A stretch of DNA of 64,000 nt, taken from NCBI GenBank assembly GCA_026018925.1, contig JAKSZU010000009.1, forward strand, positions 76,852,041 through 76,916,040, written 5' to 3'. This document shows positions 11,362-22,165 of the stretch, one piece after another. Below the pieces are notes generated by a model. That model ran no database searches. It was given only the letters and a program-made list of their open reading frames with translations, and was not told where the DNA came from. Position numbers and translations under genes: made by a program. Every line of letters begins with the position of its first letter. Position 1 is the stretch's first letter. Origin of the DNA: Tupaia tana. Its lineage: Eukaryota; Chordata; Mammalia; Scandentia; Tupaiidae.

Positions 11362-12132
11362 TGTGGGGACACGTTTAAGAGAGAGAATCTGAGTTGTGGG
11401 GACATGCTCTGAGCAAACACCACCTGTCCTTTTGGGGTTTGGCAGAACCTTGTAACTTGTCTTTCCCTGACCTTGGCTGCAGACAGAGCAAGGGTAGAAA
11501 TTGACAGGGTCGTGATAACAGACACATCTTATGGACTTCAAGAAACACCTTGACCCCAATTAGCAAAGTCCAATCCCTGCTCTGCATCTGAAAGGTTCTT
11601 TAACCTTCTCTGGGTGTGGTGGTGCACTCCTTATGGAGAAGTTCTTTAGCTTCTTCCCCACACCTACAGCTAGGTTTCTCTAAATTAGAAAAGAAGTTGA
11701 GACTTTCTCTTGATGGGATTATCACCAAGAGATACACCTGGCCCAGTATGACTAAGCCCTTATAGATTTGTTAACTGCTTCTTATTGTCTGTAACATGGC
11801 AACCAATCTATGAAGTGTCATAAAACATACATGTGTAATGTATCCTTGTACTATAAATAAAGAGGCCCAGTTTGTCTGGGTGGCTCAAGCAGCTCCAGAA
11901 GCAGCTCAAGCAGCAGCTCGAGCAGAGGTTCAAGTACAGCACAAGTTGCTTGAGCTACCTAGGCTCAGGATGCCTGTGTCCATTTCTACTCTATGTCTTT
12001 GTCTCATTCTTTCCAATTCCCTGGTCCTGGCAAGATGGAGGGCTTTCTCTTTCTCGTCCTCTTTCTCTTCCTCACCCAGCAGCCACCTGATCATGATTCA
12101 GCTAGACCCAAGCCCTGGGGCAGACCCTGACA
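11362..12132 (+). mobile_element. Solo LTR, probably class II ERV (fossil)
   Basis: The 771-bp element starts TGTGGGG and ends CTGACA (TG...CA ends), flanked by an exact 6-bp duplication 'actttt' (11,356-11,361 and 12,133-12,138). A TATA box overlapping an AATAAA signal ('ctataaataaag') lies near 11,851. Six-base duplications are typical of class II (ERVK-type) retroviruses. No internal region remains, so it arose by recombination between two LTRs. It sits inside the old minus-strand L1 and is therefore younger than it. Confidence 0.8.
11609..11640 (+). mobile_element. Tailless 7SL RNA-like fragment
   Basis: The 32-bp stretch starting ctgggtgtggtggtgcac resembles the first 25-30 bases of 7SL RNA. 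It has no poly(A). 'gttctttaacctt' (11,595-11,607) and 'gttctttagcttc' (11,641-11,653) flank it as an imperfect target duplication. It lies inside the solo LTR. Known 3'-truncated tailless retropseudogenes have this design. Confidence 0.55.
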
Positions 12133-12159
12133 ACTTTTCATTCATCAATTGATAACATT

Positions 12160-12415
12160 GTTTAGAGAGATTATTGCTATAGCATGCATGTGCTCACCAG
12201 AAAGACAGACAGAAAGAGAGAGACAGAAAGTAAGAAATCACACTCCAGTGGGGATGGCAATGCCACAACAACTTCTCCTCCATTCTTTTCTCAGGATTTT
12301 AGGCACACACACACATGTGCCAGGTGTGATTTTAAGCCACCAGGTTCAGGACTTGAACCATGATCAACTATGCAAGAGTCTAGCAACATAATCCTTACAT
12401 CATCTGCTATTCTCT
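12160..12415 (-). mobile_element. SINE-A, diverged
   Basis: It reads 'ttattgctatagcatgcatg' near its start and ends 'atctgctattctct'. It is substituted throughout and hairpin symmetry is lost. It lies just after the solo LTR in the old L1. Confidence 0.88.
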
Positions 12416-12678
12416 ATAAGAGATTTTTTTTTAAAGACTTAGCATAGTAGATTAGATAGATACATTTTAGAACAATAATTTACTCTTACATTCCCAGGAA
12501 AAATGTCATTTGCTCATTGTGCAATTTTCTTCTGAGATTTCATTTTCTAATACTTTTTGGAATTTTTAAAAATACGTGTTCATGAGCAATATTGATCTAT
12601 AGAACTTTTTTTTTTTTTGTACTGTTGTTGACTGGTTTGGGTACTAGAACCATGTTGGCCTCATAAGATGAGTCTATT

Positions 12679-12931
12679 GGGACCAGCAGTTGGCATAATG
12701 ACTATGTCACTGGACTCCGATGTAGTTGACCAGAATTCGAGTCCCAGATCTGGTGGATTAAACTCACACCAGGCGCATGCTCATGCGTGCCCAACATCCC
12801 GAGAGGAGAATGGAGGAGAAGGGATTACAACATGGCCATCCCCCCTGGGGTGCAATTTCTCACTTTCTGTCTCTTTGTGTCTCTGTCTTTTGGGCAAGCA
12901 CATACTCCCTATAGCAAAAACCTCTAAAAAA
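12679..12931 (+). mobile_element. SINE-A
   Basis: It begins gggaccagcagttggcataa with an intact A box text tggcataatgactat and B box attcgagtccc, and ends in a short A run. 'atgagt' occurs at both flanks. Confidence 0.92.
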
Positions 12932-13599
12932 ATGAGTTTGGAAATGATACTTCCTCTTATAGTTTCTACAAGACAAAGTATATTTTTTTTTCTTTTACTA
13001 TACATTTGGTAGAAATCAACAATGAAAATATCTGGAGTTGTGGTTTTTTTTGCTTGTTTGTTTGTTTGTTTTTTTTTTCCAGAAGAGTTTTAATTATATT
13101 TATTTACTAAGTATAAAGCTATTTGGATTATTTATTTAAACTTTGGTGAGTTTTTGTAGCTTGTGTTTTGTTGTTGTTGTTTTTGTTCTATTATTTTTTT
13201 AAGTCCATCTTTTTTTTTTCAAGAAAAGCAGTTTTAACTTTAATAAATCAAAGAAATGCTAAGAAAATTTGCTTAAAACTTAAAGCCAGGACACAGATTA
13301 GGATTCTGTTAAAATAGTAAGTACATGAACCTATCGACAGCTCAAGACAGGAGAGAAATTCTTAAAACCAGACAACAAAGCCTATAAGAAAATCAGCAAT
13401 GCTTTAGTCAAAAGTCATAAAATGCTATTTCACCAGTTCAGTCTCAAGTACTTAATCTATAGCACTCCCTTGAGAACTTCTTGGAGATCTGGTCTGGTGC
13501 TAATAAATTCTTTCAGGTTTTGTTCATCTGAAAATGTTCTTGTCTTTTGTTCCCATATGAAGGTTAGTCTTGCTTGGTTGAAATTGCTTTTCCCCTAAT

Positions 13600-13867
13600 T
13601 TTTTTTTTTTTTTTGAAGAGTTTTTTTTGCTATAGGGCACATGTGCTCACCAGACAGACAGAGAGAGACAGAGAGACAGAAAGCGAGAAATCACCCCCCA
13701 GGGGGGATGGCCACGCCACAATTCCTTCTCCTCCATTCTCCTCTCGGGATCTTGGGCATGCATGCACATGTGCCCGGCGTGAGTTTAAGCCACTGGATCC
13801 GGGACTCGAACCGCAGTCGACTACGTGGGAGTCCAGTGACATAGCCATTACGCTAACTACTGGTCCC
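13600..13867 (-). mobile_element. SINE-A nested in HL
   Basis: A well preserved full-length copy with the hairpin 'ccccccaggggggat' near 13,694. It splits the HL ORF1 near its C-terminal end and ends 'actactggtccc'. Confidence 0.94.
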
Positions 13868-13869
13868 TC

Positions 13870-14540
13870 CCTTAACATTTTGAATATATTTTCCCATTCT
13901 TTCCTTGCTCTTATTTTTTTCCGATGAGAGGTCTGCTGTTAGCCTGGTGGGATATCCTTTATAGGTAACTTGCCATTTCTTTCTTGCCAATCTTAGTATC
14001 TTGTCTTTGTCTGTGGTTTTGGTCAATCTGGCTATAATGTGTCTTGGAGAAGATCTTCTTGGGTTGATTCTATTTGGGGCCCTTTGTTTTTCTTGGGACT
14101 GGATTTTTGAGTGCCTCTCTAGGTTTGGAAAGTTTTCTTGTAGAATTTCATGGAATAGATTATCAATGCCCTTATGAGTCTCTTCGCCTTCTGGAATACT
14201 GATTTTATGGATGTTTGGACGTTTGATGATATCCAGTATATTATTATTATTATACATTATTATTATTTCTCATATATTATTCTCATTTTATTGGACAATT
14301 TTCTCAGTCTTCATGGTGGATTTTTCTAGGCCAGTAATTTTCTCTTCCATGTCTGAGATTCTATTTTCTGCATGATCTAGTCTGCTTTGAATATTTCCAA
14401 GGGAGATTTTGACTTCCTGTATTATAGCTTTCATTTCTAACAGGTCCATTTGATTCTTTTTTAAAGTGTGTAATTCTTTTTTTAGATCTTTCAAGAATTT
14501 CCTCACCTTCTGGGACTCTTCAGCTCCTTTCTCCTGCATC
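13870..14540 (-). pseudogene. HL ORF1 remnant
   Basis: Two pieces of L1-type ORF1p are seen. The coiled coil is at 14,288-14,539 (MDLLEMKAIIQEVKIS). The RRM and start of the C-terminal domain are at 13,870-14,257 (GIPEGEETHKGIDNLFHEIL, then RRSSPRHIIARLTKTTDKDK). An AT-rich (TAT)n insertion near 14,235-14,280 separates them. The amino acid text is closer to the HL ORF1 at 20,828 than to the full L1 at 50 kb, for example KWQVTYKGYPTRLTADLSSE in both HL copies. Confidence 0.85.
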
Positions 14541-14591
14541 TTCTGCGGGTCATTGCCTCTCTTTCATCTCTGTCAGCTTTGTCATTATCAA

Positions 14592-14757
14592 GTGAGAAAT
14601 GGCCATGCTGCAATCCCTTCTCCTCCAGTCTCCTCTTAGGATCTTGGGCACACATACACATGCCCAGCGTGAGTTTAAGCCACCAGGTCCAGGACTCGAA
14701 CCACAGTCAACTACATGGGAGTCCAGTGTCATAGCCATTACGCCAACTGCTGGTCCC
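14592..14757 (-). mobile_element. SINE-A lacking its 3' tail
   Basis: Only the head and part of the body are present. It starts inside the body at 'gagaaatggccatgctgc' with no T run and ends 'aactgctggtccc'. It abuts the 5' edge of the HL copy, so one deletion may have trimmed both. Confidence 0.9.
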
Positions 14758-15320
14758 AATTCTAAAATTTCTGCATGTTAATTTGAAACGTTCCCACTAC
14801 AAAAATAGATAACTATTTGAGATTATGAATATATTAACTAGATTAATTTAAATATTCCAAATTATATTCATAAATCTTAACATCATTTTGTACATTATAA
14901 ATTTATACAATTTTGAGTTATTGATTTATAATAACATACATTTTAAGCTCGAAAACCTAATTTGAGGAGTAACAATTCTAAAAAATAATAAATCAATAAA
15001 AGTAAACTGTTACTTAGACATCTCACAACAAATATTATGTTTCAAAGAGGAAATCATCAAAAAATTGAAAACCTATGTAAAAATAATTAAAATAACTGAA
15101 GAGTTTACAGTACTAAAAATAAAGAACAAGAAATAACAAATACATTTAAAGTGTTGAGAATTGTATCAGTCATTCTAGAATTCTATAGTAGTGACATGCA
15201 TCTAAAATATAATTTAATATGTGATTTAACCAAAAATATTTTTAGAAAAATACAAGGAGCATGACACTTAAAACTCCCATGAAAAGGATTACTACATTTT
15301 CTAATCTAAGAAATATAAAA
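14758..15320. other. AT-rich stretch, no gene seen
   Basis: Very AT-rich text with no clear frame. It may be a badly decayed continuation of old L1, but no motif is good enough to claim it. Confidence 0.4.
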
Positions 15321-15585
15321 GTGGAGCCAGGAGGTGGTATGGTGTTTAAAGTGCCTGGATTGCACATCACTGACTCCATAGTTTGAGTTCTGGAGCTGAC
15401 AACTTGAAAAATGATGGTGGGCATATATGCATGTGTCATCAAAATCCTGAGGGGAGAATGGAATAGAAGGGATGACCACATAGTCATCTCTCCGAGGAGT
15501 AAATTCTCACTTTCCCTCTTTTTCTCTCTCTGTCTTTGTTCTCTTCTAAGAACTCCATGTGCCCTATAGCAAAAACAAACAAAAA
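15321..15585 (+). mobile_element. SINE-C
   Basis: It has a B-type head 'ggaggtggtatggtgtttaa', then a SINE-A-like body, and ends 'gtgccctatagcaaaaac'. It is heavily substituted, so older than SINE-A. Confidence 0.85.
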
Positions 15586-15618
15586 TGATATTTAAAAAAG
15601 TATAAAAATGAACCCAAA

Positions 15619-15782
15619 GGGCCAACAGATGGCATGGTGTTTGGAGTATTGGACTCCCACATGGCCAAACATAGTTCAAGTTCTGGACCTGTCAGCTTGC
15701 TTTCCCATTTTCACTCTCTATGATGACTACAACAAGTTAAAAAATAATAATAACAATAAATAAAAATAAACAATTATTTTTA
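15619..15782 (+). mobile_element. SINE-B with target duplication
   Basis: A short form with head, CT-rich segment and AAT/AAAT tail. 'aaaatgaaccc' precedes it and recurs after the tail. Confidence 0.88.
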
Positions 15783-15909
15783 AAAAATGAACCCTAAAAG
15801 TAAATATAAGATGTAGGAAGAAATGGTGAAATGGTACAACTTAATGTGATGTGATAAGAAGCTCCATGGGTCATTACCCCACAAAGTAACAATTTATATG
15901 ACAAATACA

Positions 15910-15940
15910 TTATATATATATTCATGTATACATGTATGTA

Positions 15941-15976
<36 letters not shown>

Positions 15977-16045
15977 ATCTTCAGTCATTTTAATTATTTT
16001 TTCATAGGTTTTCAAGTTTTTGATGATTTCCTCATATATATATAT
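15910..16045. repeat. TA/TG microsatellites
   Basis: (TG)n then (TA)n lie near 15,938-15,977, and a second (TA)n is near 16,033-16,050, just before a SINE-C poly(T) end. Confidence 0.9.
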
Positions 16046-16310
16046 ATATTTGAGAATTTTTTCCATAGGGCTCATGTGCTTGTTGGAGAGAGACAGAGAG
16101 AAATAATGAGAGGAAAAGTGGGAAAGTGAGAAATAACCCCCTGGAGGATGGCTATGCCACAATTCCTTCTTTTTAATTCTCCTCCTGAGATTTTTGGGCA
16201 CTCATGTACATGAGCCTGGCATGATTTTCAAGCCACTAGCTCTGGTATTCTAGCTATGGTAGGCCATGTGAGAGTCCAGCACCTTAACCACTATACCACC
16301 TGCTACTCCC
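16046..16310 (-). mobile_element. SINE-C
   Basis: It starts 'gagaattttttccataggg' and ends 'accacctgctactccc'. The body matches SINE-C, with loss of CpG. Confidence 0.85.
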
Positions 16311-16689
16311 AGCAAGAAATATGCTTAAAAATTTTCAAAATCTATGGAGTTGTCCTAGAGACATATGGCAAATGCAGAAAAAGTCATCCAAGATATCTAC
16401 TAGTGATATTAATGAGAATTTCAAAGTAAAGATCCCTGAAATCTTTCTCCTCCATAAACAGAAATAAATAAATATATAAATAAATAAACTAAGAATACTG
16501 GAAAAATGTTGAGAATCCACTGTTTTGGAACTCTGGAAATTAACCAAAACCTAGAAGTAATTCAGGGATTGCTTATTCAAGTAAAAACACCTAAATTTCA
16601 ATTAGGACAGTATGTTCTATTGTATTTGAAGTTGCTCTACTCATATCCCCTACCTTTCAATTCTGTAGTACCTTGAAACTCAGATACTG
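16311..16689. other. Unassigned AT-rich stretch
   Basis: No motif of a gene or known repeat could be recognised here apart from a short AAAT-rich run near 16,465. Confidence 0.4.
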
Positions 16690-16921
16690 TGCATAAGAGA
16701 CAAACTTTTGATTGAGAGACACAAATAGGTTTGAAATAAAAGGGTGGGAACTGATATACCACGCAAATAGTATCCAAAAAACAGTAGAAGTGGTTCTAGT
16801 AATATAAAACAAAATGAACTTTAGTATACAAATTATTACTGGGGACAAATGAAGATATTTATATTAATAAAGGGTCAATGCATTGAGTGTATAAGAATGA
16901 TAAACATATTTATACCTAGTG

Positions 16922-17336
16922 TAGGCTGAATTGTGCCCCCCCAAAATGTTTACATGCCAAAGTCCTAATCCTCAATACCTCAGAATGTAACTATATTTGT
17001 AGACAAGGTAGTAAAATGTTAATCAAATTAAAGTGAGGTTATTTGAGTGGACCCTAATTCCATATAATGAGTGTCTTTATTAATGAAAATCTGTACACAG
17101 ACACAGAGAGTGTAAAGACAACGTAAAGACATAAGGAGAAAACATCCATGTACAAGCCACAAAGAGAGCTTAGACAAGATCTTTTCCTTAGACAAGACTT
17201 TTCAAGAAAACCAACACTGCTGACTACTTTATTTCAAACTTCTATCCATCAAAATTATGAGAAAAAAAAGTTTCTGTGTGAAAGCTACATAGTCTGTGAT
17301 AACTTCTTATGGTAGCCTTAGGAAATTAATATAGTA
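16922..17336 (+). mobile_element. MLT1-type MaLR solo LTR (fossil)
   Basis: It reads 'gtaggctgaattgtgccccc' at the start, 'cctaatcctcaatacctcag' and 'gtgaggttatttgagtggac' inside, and ends 'gtagccttaggaaattaata'. This is the layout of ancient eutherian MaLR LTRs (ERVL-related). It is highly diverged and inserted in an old L1, and is tens of millions of years old by family history. Confidence 0.8.
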
Positions 17337-18612
17337 CCCAACAAAAGAGATCCAAAATACATGAAAGGAAAATGATCAGATTTGAAGAAAGAGATAATTC
17401 AATAATAACGGTTGATAATTTTAAATAAATAATACCTTTAAATTTTAACCTTCAAATGTAAACAGAACAACTAGGGAAAAGATCATCAAGGAAACAGACT
17501 CGAAAACCACTGGAAAGTAATTATAGCTGAAAGGAAGTTTTGTAATACTCTTTCTAAAACAATAGCACATTCTATGAGAACATGTGCAAATGGAACATTT
17601 TGCAGAATAAATTATACAGTGGATGATAAAAAAGTCACCATTAATTTAAATTGATTAAAGTCATACAATATATGTTCTACAACCCAAATAGAGTAAAATG
17701 AGAAATTTTAAAAAGTGAATATTTTAGAAAATTACAAATATGTTGGAAACAATCAATAAGCTCCTAAGTAACAAATGTGTCAAAGAAGAATCCATGAGGA
17801 CAGTTAGAAAACCTGTTGAAATGAATTAAAAGAAATTACATACAAGAAATTACAAGATACTGCTAAAGTAGTGGTTAAGTGAAAAGTACAGATAGATTTA
17901 AAAACAGCTTACTTTTAAAAATTAGACATACATTAAATTTAAAAATATGACTTCACTCAAAAATAGTATAAAAAGATTACTAAAACAAAAGCAAGCAGAA
18001 AGAAAGAAATAATAAAGACTAGAGTAGAAATAAAAATACTAGAAAGTAAAAACAAACCAATAGAGGTAACTGATAAAACCAGATATTAGTTCTCTGAAAT
18101 GATTAATAAATTGGCGAATTTTAGTTGGAATGAACAGAAAATAAAAGGAAGAGACTAAATTACTAAAATCTGGAACAAAAGAGTAAGCATTACTACCAAC
18201 TTTACAAACCAAAAAGGAGTTTGAGTATTATGACCAATAGTATAAAACAAATTTGACACTGTTAGAAACTAAAATACTGAAACTAAACCAAGAAAAAACA
18301 AAATAGCAAGTAAATCTACAAGTGAGATTACTTAGTAGTCCAAAAACTACATATTGAGGCTCAGATTCTTTCATTGCTAAACTATAAATTTTGCAAGAAT
18401 AATTAACACCTACCCCTCAAAAACTCTTTCAAAAAATAGAAATTAAGAAAGTACTTCATCTCTCATTCTGTAACAGCATTATTACTCTGATATCAAATCC
18501 AGAGAGACACTACAAGCAAACTATAGACTAAAGTTTTATAAATATAGATAGAAGTATCTACAGAAAAATATTAGCAGATTGAATTCAGCAACATGTTAAA
18601 AAGATTATACAG

Positions 18613-18882
18613 TGAGACCAGCAGTTGGCATAATGGCTATGTCACTGGACTCCCATGTAGTCGACTGCGGTTAGAGTCCCAGACCCAGTGCCTTAAATTC
18701 ATGCCAAGCATGTGTACGTGCATACCCAAGATCCCAAGAGGAGAATGGAGGAGAAGGAATTGCAGCTTGGCCATTGCCCCTGGGGGGGTGGGGGTGGTGG
18801 TGATTTCTCGCTTTCTGTCTCTCTGTCTCTCTCTGTCTTTCTGGCTAGCTCACGTACCCTATAGCAAAAACCTCTTCAAAAA
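18613..18882 (+). mobile_element. SINE-A with exact target duplication
   Basis: 'aaaaagattatacag' (18,598-18,612) is repeated exactly after the A tail (18,883-18,897). The pyrimidine body includes an extra 'gggtgggggtggtggt' G-rich expansion at 18,783-18,800. Confidence 0.95.
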
Positions 18883-19673
18883 AAAAAGATTATACAGCAT
18901 AACCAAGTAGTATTAATCTCCAGAATCATAAGGTTATTTTACAAAAGACTTAACTATTGTAAAAAGTTAGTTAATAGAATAAAAAGAAATATCTATATTT
19001 TTCATATCAGAGACAAAAGAAAGACATTTGAATATTAGTCATATCATTTTATGATAAAACTGAACAAACACAGAGTAAAAATATGTTCTCATCCCAATAA
19101 CAGACATCTAAGAAAACTCCAAGACTAATATCATACTTAATAAGTAATACCTTAAAATAAGTAACTAGAAAAAATATGCATTCTGCCCACATATATTCCA
19201 CATTTTACTGTATGTTCTACTCAGTAAATTAGAATGAAAAAAGTCATTCATACTGGAAAGGAAAAATAAATTTATCTCTATTTAATGATCACATAATCTT
19301 GTGTGTAAAAAACAGTACACATTCTGCACAAAATTATACAATTAATAAATTGTGCAAAGTTGCAGTATGCAGAATAAATACACATGAATCTGTTGTGTTT
19401 CTACAAACTAACAATAAACAATTTCAAAGAAAAATAAAGAACATAATAATTAAAAGTGAGTTTATCACAAAAGGACAAACTTTTATAATAAAAATTAAAA
19501 AAAATGTGGAAAGAAATTAATGAGGACCAAATTAAATAAAAAGATATATCAAGATGAAGGTTCATAAACCTTAATGTTGTTAAAATAAAAATATTTCCCA
19601 AATTAATATAAAGATTCAATGAAATCCCTATAAAATTTTTTTGGTGATTTCTTTTTAGAAATTCAAAAGCTGA

Positions 19674-20827
19674 GTGAGGCAAGTGGCAGGCCTGCAGAAG
19701 AAGACACCTCGATGGCTCTGAGACCTAGTGATTTCAGGGAAAAAAGAGAAGTGAAGATTTTTACTGAGGGGACCAGCAGTTAGAGTAATGGCTATGTCGC
19801 TGGACTCCCACGTAGTCGACCGCGGTTCGCATCCTGGACCCGGTGGCTTAAAACTCACGCCGGGCACGTGTGCGTGCGTGCCCAAGATCCCAAGAGGAGA
19901 ATGGAGGAGAAGGGATTGCAGTGTGGCCATCCCCCCTGGTGGGTGATTCTCACTTTCTATCTCTCTGTCTCTCTCTGTCTGTCTGGCGAGCGCACGCGCC
20001 CTATAGAAAAACCTCTAAAAAAAAAAAAAAGAAAAATTATTTTTACTGATAATTCAACTTCAGCCCACAAACTCGAGTAGAGAAGCAAGGGGCAGGCCTT
20101 CAGAAGAAGACATCATGGCTCCTGAGAACTAGTGATTTCAGGGAAAAAAGAGAAATTAAGATTTTCTATTGATAATTCAGCCTCCTGTCCACAAACTTGA
20201 GTGGTAGGAAGCCTCTCAAGCCTTCTCTCTGTCTCTGTCTCTCTATGTTTCTGTCTCTGTTTTCTCATTTTTTTGTAATTTTTCATTTTTAAAATTTTTT
20301 AAGGTAAAGTATTTTCTCAGCTTTCAGCCCCTCCTTTACCTGTATCTTGTTAATAATACCCTCTCCTCCTCCCACCCAGGAGAGGCAAGAGGCAGGCCTT
20401 CAGAAGAAGACACCTTCATGGCTCATGAGAGCTAGTGATTTCGCATGGCACTTGTTCACCATGCGGTTTTATATGTTTTGCTTTTCTTTTAAAATGATAA
20501 TTTTTTAGTTGTTTCTAAATTTTCCTTCTTTTATTTTCTCTGTTTCTTTATTGTTGTTTGCTCTCTCTCTGTTTCCTTTTCTTTTTCTTTTATCTCATTT
20601 CTCTGCTCTTCAATTTCCATTCACTGTGTGTCTAGTTGGATCTAAGGAAACTATAGCCAAACATCCAAATACTATTAGGATTAACATATTTCTCAATATC
20701 TACTGAATCTGCTGCATAAAACGGATCACAACAGAATGGCAAAGAGATTCCATATTACCTCTTTCTACACCCTCCTGAATGTTCAAACTGAATTTCAAGA
20801 AGAAGGAAGAAACACACCATACATCAG
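19674..20827 (+). promoter_or_regulatory. HL 5' UTR with tandem monomers
   Basis: A shared unit recurs three times: 'ggcaggcctgcagaagaaga' near 19,686, 'ggcaggccttcagaagaaga' near 20,091 and again near 20,393, each followed by 'actagtgatttc' or a near variant. Spacing is about 138 bp after removing the SINE, then about 302 bp with a CT-rich filler. Rodent L1 promoters are built from tandem monomers, so a promoter role is inferred and not shown. Confidence 0.7.
19768..20035 (+). mobile_element. SINE-A in HL 5' UTR
   Basis: Full length and CpG-rich ('gtagtcgaccgcggttcgca'). The exact duplication atttttactga lies at 19,757-19,767 and 20,039-20,049. It dates after the HL insertion. Confidence 0.96.
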
Positions 20828-21815
20828 ATGACTAGAAATCACCAGAGGGCCACAAGAAATATAGGAAAGCAAGAAAATACCTCTCCTCCAAGGGAAAAGA
20901 GCAGCTCCTCTTCATCAACAGACAGTTCAATGGAAATCATGGAAATGTGTGGTAAAGAATTTATAATATGCATAATGACAAAGCTAATAGAGATAGAAGA
21001 GAAGAGAGACAATGAACTCCAGAACAGAAAGAAGAAAGGAGCTGACAAATTCCAGGAGATGAAAAAATTCTAGCAAGATCTAAAAGAAGAATTATACACT
21101 TTAAAAAAGAATCAAAGGGACCTGTTAGAGATGAAGGCTATAATACAGGAAGTCAAAATCTCCCATGAAAGTTTTAAAAGCAGACTAGATCATACAGAAA
21201 ATAGAATCTCAGACATAGAAGAGAAAATTGCTGGCCTAGAAAAATCCACCATGAAGACTGATAAAATTGTCCAAAAAAATGAGAATGATATACGAGAAAC
21301 ACTAGATACCATCAAACATCCAAACATCTGGATAATTGGTATTCCAGAAGGTGAAGAGACACATAAGGGCATTGATAATCTATTCCATAAAATCCTGAAA
21401 GAAAACTTTCTAAACCTAGAGAGGCACTCAAAAATCCAGTCTCAAGAAATACAAAGGACCCCAAATAGAATCAACCCAAGAAGATCTTCTCCAAGACAAA
21501 TTATAGTCAGATTGACCAAAACCACAGACAAAGACAAGATACTAAGATTGGCAAGAAAGAAATGGCAAGTTACCTATAAAGGATATCCCACCAGGCTAAC
21601 AGCAGACCTCTCATCGGAAAAAAATAAGAGCAAGGAAAGAATGGGAAAATATATTCAAAATGTTAAGGGAAAAACAATTTCAACCAAGCAAGACTAACAT
21701 TCATATGGGAAGAAAAGACAAGAACATTTTCAGATAAACAAAACCTGAAAGAATATACCAGCACAAGGCCAGATCCCAAGAAGTTCTGAAGGAAGTGCTA
21801 TATCAGGAAAATTAA
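20828..21815 (+). pseudogene. HL ORF1 (L1-type ORF1p), nearly intact
   Basis: Starting at ATG 20,828 the frame reads MTRNHQRATRNIGKQ, a serine run (SSSSSSTDSS), then a coiled coil (about residues 40-140, e.g. LLEMKAIIQEVKIS). The RRM (about 150-240, NIWIIGIPEGEETHKGIDN) and the C-terminal domain follow. One TAG at 21,071-21,073 interrupts it. The frame resumes unchanged to 21,697, where about 14 bases are missing between two 'caag' copies. The C-terminal text TFIWEEKTRTFSDKQNLKEY then follows in another frame, ending ...VLYQEN and stop near 21,815. The expected product is about 340 residues, as for L1 ORF1p. Its role would be RNA binding and chaperoning of its own transcript. Confidence 0.88.
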
Positions 21816-21854
21816 ATACAAACACACAGAAACAAGAGTTCAGAAACTAAGAAA

Positions 21855-21947
21855 ATGGCCAACTTAATCATAGGAAAAAGTCTGGAGTTGAGCATTGTAT
21901 CCCAGAATTCAATCGGGAAGATCAAACCAGAACAGAAGATAGATTAA
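21855..21947 (+). pseudogene. Vestigial ORF2 start in HL
   Basis: After ORF1, 'aagaaaatggccaactt' matches the start context of L1 ORF2 seen at 49,878 on the minus strand ('aagaaaatggctcacttc'). The frame gives 30 codons (MANLIIGKSLELSIVS...) and stops. Homology to ORF2 ends after about ten codons, so this marks the point where the ancestor lost ORF2. Confidence 0.6.
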
Positions 21948-22165
21948 GTACATGAGACTGAACTGGTGAAATAGCATTTTATCTTTTGACAAAATATTGC
22001 TGATTTTCATATAGGCTTTGTTGTCTGGTTTTAAAGATTTTTGCCCTGTCTTGAGCTGTCAATAGGTTCATGTACCTACTATTTGAACAGAATCCTAACC
22101 TGTTTCCTGCCTTTAAGTTTTAAACAAAGTTTCTTAGCATTTCTTTGTTTTATTAAAGTTAAAAC

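Larger units (their letters stand above)
10556..13208 (-). mobile_element. Old L1, ORF2 3' half, repeatedly interrupted
   Basis: Between younger insertions the text follows old L1M-type ORF2 on the minus strand, for example the 'ttccattgatctatgact' region near 10,840 and reverse-transcriptase-region text near 12,440-12,660 and 13,080-13,200. Two sense and one antisense SINE-A and a solo LTR split it. No usable reading frame is left. Confidence 0.75.
13212..14591 (-). mobile_element. Half-LINE (HL) copy, ORF1 plus partial 3' UTR
   Basis: Read on the minus strand it holds ORF1 from its coiled coil to its end, then an HL-specific tail that stops at '...cttttcttgaaa' followed directly by an A run (the T run at 13,212). 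There is no ORF2 body. Compared with the HL copy at 23,943-25,252 it lacks about 140 bp of tail. Two SINE-As bound or split it. The 5' part of the element is missing at 14,591. Confidence 0.82.
16690..19673 (+). mobile_element. Old L1M-type LINE, ORF2, part 1
   Basis: Plus-strand ORF2 text starts in the endonuclease region (dense text near 16,700-16,915), is broken by an MLT1 LTR, and resumes at about 17,337. It runs to 'ccctataaaa...aaaagctga' at 19,673, where the half-LINE is inserted. The same L1 resumes at 23,020 with 'tcctacaattgtaatg'. No frame survives. Confidence 0.82.
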
